64,000 nt of DNA from Chloropicon primus (taxonomy: Eukaryota; Chlorophyta; Chloropicophyceae; Chloropicales; Chloropicaceae), in assembly GCA_023205875.1 (NCBI GenBank), contig CP060758.1:124001-188000 (forward strand), given 5' to 3'. The position numbers and the translations under genes were made by a program. Each line of letters starts with the position of its first letter. Position 1 is the first letter of the stretch. The notes under the pieces were generated by a model, which did no database searches, was not told the origin of the DNA, and saw nothing but the letters and a program-made list of their open reading frames with translations. Shown here piece after piece: positions 56,497-64,000 of the stretch.

Positions 56497-56805
56497 CGGG
56501 AGTTTTTTGGAACAGGACAGGAAGCGACGGGAGCGCGTGGGTTGGAAGACACGCAAGGCACACACTCACACACACGCAGAGAGAGGGTATTCCTTGGCAT
56601 CTGTCGTGCGCGCTCGGTTATTGGTGTTCGCAGTCGCAAGCCGGCGTTTTTTTATTGTTTTTTTCCTTTATCCGCTTTGTTGTTCAGTTTTGTTTTGATT
56701 GGATCGGTTCACACAACTCGAGGCAAGCAACGGGGGCTCTCGAGATCAATAGAGAAGGAAGGCAGACTCCTCGTGCCCCACTGCCAGCCGACCTTTCAGG
56801 AGACG

Positions 56806-58896
56806 ATGGTTGGAAAGCTTAGAGCCTCCAGAGGAGGTGCGAGGAAAGCGGAGTCTGGCCAAGCTCTGGGTTGCGGCAAGTGCAGGCGCAGTGCCAGGTG
56901 CAAGGCGAGGGTGGCCGCCGGAAAGCCCGCTTGCCCGAATCTAAAACCAGCTGTGGAGAAGAAGGCTGCCGCTGCTGGTGCCCCGAAAGTGAAAGTGGGG
57001 AAGAGGAAGAAGGCTGCTGCTGTTCAGCAGGTGGCTGCTCCATCAACCTCGAAGAGGAACGCCGGGTGCAAGGCGAGGGTGGAGGCCGGCAGGCCCGCCT
57101 GCTCGACACCAAGCCCGGGAGTCCGGGAGAAGAGGAATGCTCCATCAGCAAAGACCAGAAAGTCTTCTGCGATGCCCTCGAAGTTTTACATCCCTCCGCT
57201 CGTCGTGGAGAGTTCTCCAAAGAAGGGAAAGAGCGTCGTCACCAGCAGCACGCCCTCGCCCGAGTGCTCGCCGAGGAAGAGAACTCGCGCCAATCTCCTC
57301 AGCAGCACGCCCTCACCCGAGTGCTCGCCAAGGAAGAGAACTCGCGCCAATGCCATGCGCACTCCAACCAAGAGCAGTGCAGAGGGGAGCAACTCCCCGG
57401 TTCGGGCCGATTCGCCCAAGAGCGTCCTGAACTGGAGTGCCAAGCAATCCCAGGCCCGTAAGCATGGGCAGGAGCGCTGCTTCCCCAAACTTGCCAAGTT
57501 TGTGCGCCCGGTGCACACCCAAATGAAGCCCACGAGCCTCTTTCATAGCAAGGGGGAAGATGCGAGGGCGGTGAGCAGGGCGCCCCCCGGGGGCGTTCTG
57601 GTCGCAAATGCTGCCTCCCCTCCGAGGCAAGAGGACCACGTCTGGAGAAATCCCGATTGGTGGGATTACAAGGACGCCTCCATCTGCAACGCGGCGAAGA
57701 ACGTTCTTCACATGTCCACCTCGTTCGAGACCACCCAGGAGGAGCCAAAGATCAGGAATGAGGAGTGGACAAGCGTCAAGGGCTTTCTGACGGACATGCT
57801 GAGCAAGGCAGAGGCGGGGTCCCTGTACGTGAGTGGGGTTCCCGGTTCCGGGAAGTCCTTCATCGTGCAACAGGCCATCTCCAGCTCCCTCAAGTCCGTT
57901 TTCGGCCAGTCGTCGTCCAAGAAGAGGGCCAGGGTCGTTCACATCAACTGCATGACGCTTCGGGACCCGAGGAGAATATTTGGAATCCTGCTGGAGAAAG
58001 GCTTTGACAGGCAGTGCACCAGCAGCGCCCATGAGAAGGACCCTCGTTACGCGCTCAACCACCTCAGGAAGGCCGCGAGCAGCGGACGCAAGTCGAGGAG
58101 AAACCCGGGGGACATGGTCGTCCTCGTCCTGGACGAGGTGGACCACCTGTATCAGAACCAGGGGGACGTTCTCTACGACCTGTTCTCGCTGGCAGAGATG
58201 AAGAACTCGAACGTCGTCTTTGTCGGCATTGCGAACAGCATCGATTTGACCCTCAGAATGCTCCCTCATCTGCACAACATTGGGGTGGAGCCCACAATGG
58301 TGAACTTCCGAGCCTACACCCACGGCGACCTGTTTGCCCTGATGCAGGAAAGGCTGCACTCCTTGGACGGCCCCGTCTTTGATTCCAAAGCGGTTGAGCT
58401 GTGCTGCAGGAAGATTGCCGCGTCCTCTGGGGACATGCGGCAGTGCCTGAACGCAGCTTATGCTGCGCTCGAGAATTACATTGCGCAGAGGAAGGCGAGC
58501 GAGAATCCAGAGGCCGGGAAGAGGTTCGTTGACCTGCAGCACATGTCCTTGGCCCTGGGAAAGTGTCTGAAAATGCCCATCATCAATGGGATGAGAGCCC
58601 TGCCCCAACACCAGCAGATGATCTTGTGCTCCATCGCTCTGTTGAAAGACGCCGGAGAAGTCCTTCTGACTTCTTTGTTCACCAAGTACACTGACCTGTG
58701 CAAGAGCACCAAAATCTGCGGGCTCGCGTTCAACGAGTTCGAGAACGCGTGCACCTCTCTGCACGACCAGGGCTTGGTGGCCCTGAACAAGAAGAAGAAC
58801 TTGCACTCAAAGACGCTGAAGTTGAAGGTTAAGATGGGCGACATCGTCTTTGCGCTCCAAGGCATCCGCTTCTTTCATAACATTCTGTGTGTTTAG
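56806..58896 (+). CDS. CDC6: CDC6/ORC1-family replication licensing ATPase, CDC6-like
   Basis: 696 residues from the ATG at 56806. AAA+ core: Walker A VSGVPGSGKSFIVQQ (about 344), Walker B LVLDEVDHLYQNQ (about 442), sensor 1 VFVGIANSIDLTLRML, and the IAASSGDMRQCLNAAYAAL lid motif, then a winged helix. There is no BAH domain, so CDC6 is favoured over ORC1. It loads the MCM helicase at origins in G1. The N-terminus has two copies of CKARV(A/E)AG(K/R)PAC after a CGKCRRS start, and a duplicated TPSPECSPRKRTRAN with S/T-P-x-K/R sites plus TPTK and SPKK, likely CDK targets and NLS. Two E2F-like sites lie upstream. Confidence 0.9.
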   Translation: MVGKLRASRGGARKAESGQALGCGKCRRSARCKARVAAGKPACPNLKPAVEKKAAAAGAPKVKVGKRKKAAAVQQVAAPSTSKRNAGCKARVEAGRPACSTPSPGVREKRNAPSAKTRKSSAMPSKFYIPPLVVESSPKKGKSVVTSSTPSPECSPRKRTRANLLSSTPSPECSPRKRTRANAMRTPTKSSAEGSNSPVRADSPKSVLNWSAKQSQARKHGQERCFPKLAKFVRPVHTQMKPTSLFHSKGEDARAVSRAPPGGVLVANAASPPRQEDHVWRNPDWWDYKDASICNAAKNVLHMSTSFETTQEEPKIRNEEWTSVKGFLTDMLSKAEAGSLYVSGVPGSGKSFIVQQAISSSLKSVFGQSSSKKRARVVHINCMTLRDPRRIFGILLEKGFDRQCTSSAHEKDPRYALNHLRKAASSGRKSRRNPGDMVVLVLDEVDHLYQNQGDVLYDLFSLAEMKNSNVVFVGIANSIDLTLRMLPHLHNIGVEPTMVNFRAYTHGDLFALMQERLHSLDGPVFDSKAVELCCRKIAASSGDMRQCLNAAYAALENYIAQRKASENPEAGKRFVDLQHMSLALGKCLKMPIINGMRALPQHQQMILCSIALLKDAGEVLLTSLFTKYTDLCKSTKICGLAFNEFENACTSLHDQGLVALNKKKNLHSKTLKLKVKMGDIVFALQGIRFFHNILCV

Positions 58897-58981
58897 ATAT
58901 TCTGTACCATAATACATTGTTTACTATTTCTTTTTAAGTCAACGTGGTTCAGCTGTTTACGAGCTAGGAGGAGGCAAAGCA

Positions 58982-61900
58982 TCAGCCCTCTGTGCTCAGC
59001 TTCTCCAGATCCCACTTGTTCTCCCTACCCCATTTGTACATCTCTTGCAGCTTTGCTTTCAAGGTGCCAGACTCCTTCAACTCGCAGTACACGTCGTAAA
59101 GCTCTAGGGCAATGTTAGCATCCTCAATCGAGTCGTGGGTCACGCCCTGGATGTCCTTCTTCAACAGGTAAGCCGCCAGGAACCTGAGGGAAAAGTACCT
59201 CTGGTGCGCAAGGCGGAAGAGCTCCACCGTATCAATGATCTGATCCGGGGGGACGGTGATATTTATCATCTTGAAATCATTCTTCAAGCCATGGCCAACA
59301 AAATGGCAGCCCTGGTCGACCAGGTACCTGAGCTTCATGTACGTCTTCTTAAGTGTTGTCAAGTGGTGTTTTGATCGCCCGACATCGAGATCTCCCTCAA
59401 GCAAGCCACTGTATCGGGTCAGGTAATCGTACACAGGCTCCACTGCTCGCACGTAATCGTCAATGAAACACACGTTCTTCAAGGGGCCCTGGCCTCTCAC
59501 TACACTCACCCTGGCAAGGACAAGGCGAGCATTCTTGAGGATGGTCTCGGATCCATCCGGGTGCAGCTGCTTGTCCGTCTTGGACAAGGCTACGAACTCG
59601 CAATCAATTCCAACGATTTTCATACCAGTTACTCCAGGAGACTCCGTTTTGGGGTTCAGCGATGTAAACGTGTTCTTTAGCTGCCTTCCGTACGTAAGGG
59701 GCTTCTCACCGCAAAGGCTGTGGAAGCCGTCCTTTGTCAGATCTGGCGTAGACTTCAAACCCTTCTTCGCGACATCCTGACTACCAGTCTTGGCGAAGAA
59801 AAGCATGCATGGAACCTTCTTGTGGCCGTACATTTGCATGACGTCCTTCATGTCCGTGGGGGTCACACAAAAGTCGTTGAAAAGCATCCACTTTCCTTCC
59901 TTACGGGCGGCATCAGCGGTGTTGTACACAGGGTGGACCTTGACGTGGGCAACGAAGTGCGCATCGGTATCAGTGATGCTGTCCACGTTAGTGTCCGGGT
60001 CAATGTAATCGTTCTTGCCACGCTCGTCAATGAGCATCGAAATCATGGAAATCAGGTCGTACTCGGTCCACTGGTCGTCGTCAACCTGGCCATCATCTCC
60101 TGACATGGCCAGGATGTGGCCTTTGGCCTTATCTGTCTTCAGATAAAACTTGGTCTTGAACCAAGGAGTTCCGTTCTGCGTGGAGCTGAAGAACTTCAAT
60201 TGCTGCAGGTTTTTGACGTTGCAATTGATTGCCAAAACATTAGGCAGCGAGCTCACTATCCTCTTCTGCGTCATGGGCACGTACGCATTGCAAGAATTGC
60301 ACCAGGCTCTGATGCTGCTTTCGGACATGAGGGATTCCTGGAGCAGCTCCACAAACTTCTTCTCCACATTAGTGTCCTTCGGCAGCTGCACGCTAGTCTG
60401 AAAGTAAAGGCTGTCCTTCTTGGTGACATGCCCTTTTGTGCACTTGTTGATGACGCTGTTTGTGAACCCGTACACGCTCTTTGCCAAAGTTTTGCAATCC
60501 GAAGAAGACTTCAGCTTTTTCAATTCGAGCTCCTCCTTGTGCAAGTGCTCACACAAAAATCTGAAAAGTGTCTGGATTCTACGGAACAAGCTCTGCTCCT
60601 TGTTCACATCAGCTTCGATCTCCCTGGTGCTTCTGCAGATTTGGGCGTCCATTGTTGACGACAGAACACCCACGTTCAAGGCGTCTTGGGACTGCATGAG
60701 GGCCCTCATCAAGTTCTGGGCCTGGCAAGGCAGGTCGCCCTGCGCCTGCCTCAGCATGTAGACAAGGAACGACAGCTCATCCCTGATGCAGAACTCAACG
60801 TTTGGGTCCGGAGTGCTCCTCAGAAGCTCGTTGCAGAACGGGTAAGTGAAGTACAGCACCTGGAGCAAGGGGTTGCAATAGCAATTGGGAAGATTGTTCT
60901 CCAGGCCTGCGAATTTCGTGGTGTTGTAGAACTTGAAGTCAAACTCCACAAACTTCTCTTGCGGCCCCCCTCCTTGGATTTGCTTGTAGAGGTACTTGCC
61001 AGGAACGAAAACGTCTTTCGCTTTGCGGTCCCGCCTCCTGTGCTGGCGAGAGATCGGGTTCGAGATCCTGTAATTCAAATTCTTCAAGATTTCCTCATTC
61101 TTGTTCGATATCCGAACAACAGACAACTTGGAGTCCACCATGGTCATCTCCCTCGCCACTTGGGGGTAGAGATCACGGGGCGGGAACCCGACGGCCATGT
61201 CCTGCTGTCCAAAGTCGGACAAGAGGGGCTCACTTGGGTCGTGGCCGTACTGCGGCACGCAGGCCAAGGGCCCGCTCTCGTCCATTTGAAACGTGCTGCA
61301 CGATTCGAAGGACGAATCCGAGGCCGCGGGAAGCGGCATGGACATGATGTTGAGGGTCGACTCCACGTCGTTGCCCCAAAGTTGCAAGTTCCCGATGTTG
61401 TCCCCGAACAGGAACACGTCCCCGGAGTAGGAGATATCTCCGGCAGAGAATTGCACGCCCTCTTGAGCGTAAGGGTTGCTGCTCTGCAGCTGGAACTGCT
61501 GCACGACCTGGCCATGGCCGCCGCTCACATCGGTGAGGGACACGATGCCGGCCTCCGAGAAGGACATGAAACAGTCGCTGAACTTTGGGTGACACGTGAT
61601 GCTGACGGGAGCGAATCCGCAAAGCACCTGCGTCACCGCTCTTACGGCGTACCTCACGTCAAAGACCTTGATGTAAGGGTCTCTAACAAAGCCACCGTCC
61701 GTGCCGTAGCGGCTCTTGCTGTAGCCGCAGCAGACCACGAGGTCCGAGTTCAGCGACTGGGTCTTGATGCATCCGATCGCGCCGCTGAAGCACGAGAGCG
61801 AGGGCTGGATGGCGCAGAGCCTCCTCTCCCTAAAGTCGGTGACGACCATGTTGCCCCCCTTGGGACTGTTCAGGGCGCAGATGACGCCCCTGCGGTAAGG

Positions 61901-62527
61901 GGCCACGCAAGTCACGCCGCTCAGGGGGCTGTTCACCAGAGGAGCAAAGGTTTTGTCAGGCCAGCAGCACGCGACCATCTCGCCCTCCCTCGAAAAGTCC
62001 ACCAGGGAGACCGCGCCCTCGCTGTGCCCGACGCTGATCGTGCTCGATCCCGGATACGTCGCCTCGATGCAAGCCGCCGTCGCCGGTTTCGACTTTCCCT
62101 GCAGCGCCTGGTGCTTGTTCCACTTGAGCGCCTCTATCTTGCGGGAAAATCTCGTGAACCCTCCCACGTCGCTCAGGGTGAGCAGCTCCTTGGTGCAACT
62201 GCCCACCAGGGCCTCGGTGCCCACGGGCGTCAAGTCCAGAACGGCCGGCGTCATCTGCAAGTGGGGCGGCAAGTTCTGAACCTTGTCGGACGCGTTCGCC
62301 CGCCCTGGGTTCCAGCAAGCGTACTGCTCCAGGGTGCTCCCATCCAGGGCGCACACGTCTCCCGTGCTCCCCCCCAGCCAAACCACCTCGCGCCTCGGGT
62401 CCGCCCTCACCACATTGATTCCTCCGTATATCTGCGTCATCCCGAGGCACAGCGGCACACCCGCTTCCCTTTCCTCCCCACCCTCCAGGCCAAGGCCTCC
62501 CAGCTCATCCCCTTCCGCCATCGCCAT
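58982..62527 (-). CDS. PAN2: PAN2, catalytic subunit of the PAN deadenylase
   Basis: 1181 residues from the ATG at 62527 (or 62521). WD40-like N-terminus (GSTGDVCALDGSTLEQYACW, then several blades to about 350), a linker, a UCH-type pseudoprotease domain (FAGLENNLPNCYCNPLLQVL, CNSCNAYVPMTQKRIVSSLP), and a C-terminal DEDDh exonuclease: GIDCEFVALSK, KNARLVLARVSVV, the VGHGLKNDFKMINI block and THDSIEDANIALELY. With PAN3 it shortens poly(A) tails in the cytoplasm. The four acids and the His of the active site are present. Length fits the family (about 1150-1200). Single exon. A clear palindromic element lies 150-220 bp upstream. Confidence 0.96.
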   Translation of the reverse strand: MAMAEGDELGGLGLEGGEEREAGVPLCLGMTQIYGGINVVRADPRREVVWLGGSTGDVCALDGSTLEQYACWNPGRANASDKVQNLPPHLQMTPAVLDLTPVGTEALVGSCTKELLTLSDVGGFTRFSRKIEALKWNKHQALQGKSKPATAACIEATYPGSSTISVGHSEGAVSLVDFSREGEMVACCWPDKTFAPLVNSPLSGVTCVAPYRRGVICALNSPKGGNMVVTDFRERRLCAIQPSLSCFSGAIGCIKTQSLNSDLVVCCGYSKSRYGTDGGFVRDPYIKVFDVRYAVRAVTQVLCGFAPVSITCHPKFSDCFMSFSEAGIVSLTDVSGGHGQVVQQFQLQSSNPYAQEGVQFSAGDISYSGDVFLFGDNIGNLQLWGNDVESTLNIMSMPLPAASDSSFESCSTFQMDESGPLACVPQYGHDPSEPLLSDFGQQDMAVGFPPRDLYPQVAREMTMVDSKLSVVRISNKNEEILKNLNYRISNPISRQHRRRDRKAKDVFVPGKYLYKQIQGGGPQEKFVEFDFKFYNTTKFAGLENNLPNCYCNPLLQVLYFTYPFCNELLRSTPDPNVEFCIRDELSFLVYMLRQAQGDLPCQAQNLMRALMQSQDALNVGVLSSTMDAQICRSTREIEADVNKEQSLFRRIQTLFRFLCEHLHKEELELKKLKSSSDCKTLAKSVYGFTNSVINKCTKGHVTKKDSLYFQTSVQLPKDTNVEKKFVELLQESLMSESSIRAWCNSCNAYVPMTQKRIVSSLPNVLAINCNVKNLQQLKFFSSTQNGTPWFKTKFYLKTDKAKGHILAMSGDDGQVDDDQWTEYDLISMISMLIDERGKNDYIDPDTNVDSITDTDAHFVAHVKVHPVYNTADAARKEGKWMLFNDFCVTPTDMKDVMQMYGHKKVPCMLFFAKTGSQDVAKKGLKSTPDLTKDGFHSLCGEKPLTYGRQLKNTFTSLNPKTESPGVTGMKIVGIDCEFVALSKTDKQLHPDGSETILKNARLVLARVSVVRGQGPLKNVCFIDDYVRAVEPVYDYLTRYSGLLEGDLDVGRSKHHLTTLKKTYMKLRYLVDQGCHFVGHGLKNDFKMINITVPPDQIIDTVELFRLAHQRYFSLRFLAAYLLKKDIQGVTHDSIEDANIALELYDVYCELKESGTLKAKLQEMYKWGRENKWDLEKLSTEG

Positions 62528-63110
62528 CACGACGCACGGGAACTCTTCCCCTTCGCTACCAGACCCTCGCTCTTCCCCTCCCCTCCACCAACGCCTTCGA
62601 GACAACCTCGATGCGGAATCCCTAGCCCCTCTCGTCCCACCCTCTGCCTCTTCCTCTCTCTTCCTCTCTCCCTCGTTTCCCGTCCTCCAATCCTCACCAG
62701 AGCGCCGTTTTCCTCGAGCGAGGGCTCTTTCGAAAGAGCAACACAACACAATCCGATCGATCTTCCTTACAACACTACCTCGATGCCTCTCCTCCTTCCT
62801 AACCCTTCCCCTCTCCTCCCCCCTCCCTCCCCCCCAAGTGATCGCGACGATCGATAGTTTCCCGCTCCTCCGAACGTTCGATGGGAGAAATTAGAGCCGC
62901 CAAGAGCGAGGAAGAGAGCGAAGAGCACACAACAGAAGAGCGCAGCAACTGGAGCCGCTCGACTCAACTTGAACGCGTCGGCGTGAACGAACGCGCGCGC
63001 TCTCTCTCTTGTTGTTGGCGTAACAGAAGCCTTTCGGTTACGGTTCTCTAGTGGAGCGAGTCGGTTCCCTTTTTTTTTTTTTGTGTGTGTGTGTGTTTGT
63101 GTTTTTTGTC
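62528..63110. other. Divergent promoter region, PAN2 and the last gene
   Basis: Contains a dispersed palindromic element (62681-62745), CT-rich leader sequence, and poly-T plus GT runs (63070-63100) just before the next start. Confidence 0.6.
62681..62745 (+). repeat. Dispersed palindromic element, copy 9 (best palindrome)
   Basis: Arm CGTCCTCCAATCCTCACC, core CCTCGAGCGAGGGCTC then TTTCGAAAGAGCAACACAAC. GCTCTTTCGAAAGAGC at 62724-62739 is a perfect 16-bp palindrome. Confidence 0.88.
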
Positions 63111-64000
63111 ATGGGAGGAAAGAGAGTGGAGAGACCACCGGAGGGTGTGGAGTTCCCTTTGGATGAGAGCAACAGGAGGTCGACGTTGGCCCTGAACGCG
63201 GCGGCGTTCGCGGCCTCGGTGGACGGGGTGGATCCAACGCTCGCGGCTAGGATCAGGACGGACGCGCCAAAGTGGAGGAAGAGGTACGCAAAGTACGTCG
63301 TGGAGAACGTGAAGACTTCCGCCAAGAGCGAGAAGAATGCTCTCGACGTTGCCAACGCGGGCTTGGACTACCTTCACGAGAACATGGTGTTCGTCCGGAA
63401 CGAGAGGTCCATGCCGCTGAGGACGGCCATGAGCGAGTTCAAGTCGGACACCTTCGCAACTGGGACGATCAAGGGCAAGGGGAGAGTCAAAGGAAAGCAC
63501 GAGTACGAGGTTCCCTACAAGAACAAAGTTCTCAGAGGGGACGACCTCTTGGTGCAGATCGATAGGTGGGTGAGCCAAGGCGTCATCGAGGTCTCGTGTG
63601 GCCACGCTCTGAACGAGGTGGCGAGAACCGAGTCGTGGCTCGACTTGAGCGGCCTCTACTTTGTGATGCTTGGCGCGTCTTCCGCCATGGGACCGTTTGA
63701 GTTCCTCATGTCTCACGGCGCGAACGTGATCGCCGTGGACATCGACAGGCCGCACATCTGGAAGAAGCTTATCGGCATCGCGAAGAACTCTGCGGGAACC
63801 TTGACCTTTCCTCTCAAGAAGGCCCAGGGGTCTCAGAGCGAGGCCTCCTTGGCGGAGAACGCGGGGTGCAACTTGCTGACCCAAACTCCAGAGATCAGGA
63901 ACTGGTTGCAGGGTATCCACAAGGGCAAGAGCCTCATCATCGGCTCGTACGCCTACCTCGACGGCGCCCTCTTCGTGAAGCTGTCCATGGCCATGGACGC
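63111..64000 (+). CDS. Unrecognised protein, cut by the right edge
   Basis: Open from the ATG at 63111 to the end of the window (296 codons and continuing). No targeting sequence or membrane span is clear. A hydrophobic FVMLGASSAMGPFEFLMSHG followed by ANVIAVDIDRPHIW resembles a Rossmann-type dinucleotide-binding beta-alpha-beta with an acidic residue (Asp) at the end of the second strand. This suggests an NAD-dependent dehydrogenase or reductase-like fold, but I cannot name a family. A second such strand GKSLIIGSYAYLDGALFVKL is near the edge. The Lys-rich N-terminal part has no known motif. Confidence 0.75.
   Translation, partial: MGGKRVERPPEGVEFPLDESNRRSTLALNAAAFAASVDGVDPTLAARIRTDAPKWRKRYAKYVVENVKTSAKSEKNALDVANAGLDYLHENMVFVRNERSMPLRTAMSEFKSDTFATGTIKGKGRVKGKHEYEVPYKNKVLRGDDLLVQIDRWVSQGVIEVSCGHALNEVARTESWLDLSGLYFVMLGASSAMGPFEFLMSHGANVIAVDIDRPHIWKKLIGIAKNSAGTLTFPLKKAQGSQSEASLAENAGCNLLTQTPEIRNWLQGIHKGKSLIIGSYAYLDGALFVKLSMAMD

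Larger units (their letters stand above)
56238..56805. other. Divergent promoter region, GGT and CDC6
   Basis: Holds a degenerate palindromic element (about 56300-56335), a CT run (56414-56426), a TTCGCGGGAA-like E2F-type stretch (TTTCTGGCGGGAAACTCCCC around 56438, TTGGCGGGAA near 56487) and poly-T near 56646-56668. The two GGCGGGAA sites face CDC6. Confidence 0.6.

Noticed and set aside
57313-58806. Long minus-strand frame (497 codons) opposite CDC6
   Set aside because: Antisense shadow; CDC6 motifs are intact on the other strand.
60686-62857. Plus-strand frame of 723 codons opposite PAN2
   Set aside because: Antisense shadow of a real gene, His/Arg/Leu-rich without domains.

Overview
This is nuclear DNA of a photosynthetic eukaryote with a compact, GC-rich, intron-poor genome. 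It is most likely a small green alga; a Chloropicon-type or other prasinophyte-grade lineage is my inference, not a proven placement. The reasons are the dense genes on both strands, mostly single-exon genes with a few short GT-AG introns, and a mix of eukaryotic core genes (CPSF73, PAN2, CDC6, BDP1, NOC4, prohibitin, legumain) with proteins carrying probable organelle-targeting sequences (APS reductase, NDK, BPG2-like GTPase, RsuA/RluB-type pseudouridine synthase, bL12, uS15).

Layout. 1-3650: a recent tandem array encoding a secreted protein of unknown family; one copy carries an extra 563-bp module. 4.0-12.7 kb: GATA-finger factor, an unrecognised spliced gene, uS15, BDP1, prohibitin and an omega-amidase-like nitrilase. 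13.3-20 kb: TLC-domain membrane protein, an unrecognised helical protein, a TLS1/C9orf78 homologue and a circularly permuted GTPase. 20-28.5 kb: CPSF73, NDK, NOC4, a divergent YTH-like protein and a lipase-maturation-factor-like membrane protein. 28.5-34.1 kb is different: long gene-free stretches, a broken epoxide-hydrolase-like gene, a fragment resembling the NLE domain of YTM1/WDR12, and an intact 682-codon Fanzor (eukaryotic TnpB relative) with strong hairpins upstream. This is the mobile/accessory part of the window. 34-40.3 kb: ABCG transporter, two secreted proteins and an APS reductase lacking the usual iron-sulfur cysteine pair. 41-49 kb: a SANT plus J-domain protein, a plastid-type membrane protein, bL12, an F-box-like ankyrin-type repeat protein and legumain with a 7-nt microexon. 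49-64 kb: a coiled-coil protein, a 71-residue membrane protein, GPATCH4-like, pseudouridine synthase, gamma-glutamyltransferase, CDC6, PAN2 and a gene cut by the right edge.

Two things stand out. The first is the Fanzor, with an open frame and the RuvC-I, zinc-finger and RuvC-III signatures visible, in a neighbourhood of captured or decayed gene fragments. The second is an apparently undescribed dispersed element of about 65-75 bp built around a quasi-palindrome (best form GCTCTTTCGAAAGAGC). I find eight clear and two degenerate copies, always in the 5' intergenic space within a few hundred bases of a start codon, twice as pairs spaced 174 and 182 bp. Many neighbouring genes are convergent with almost no space between stops (0 bp for NOC4 and the YTH-like gene).

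Reading frames, splice sites and motifs were read by eye. No database search was possible, so family names rest on motif and sequence recognition.
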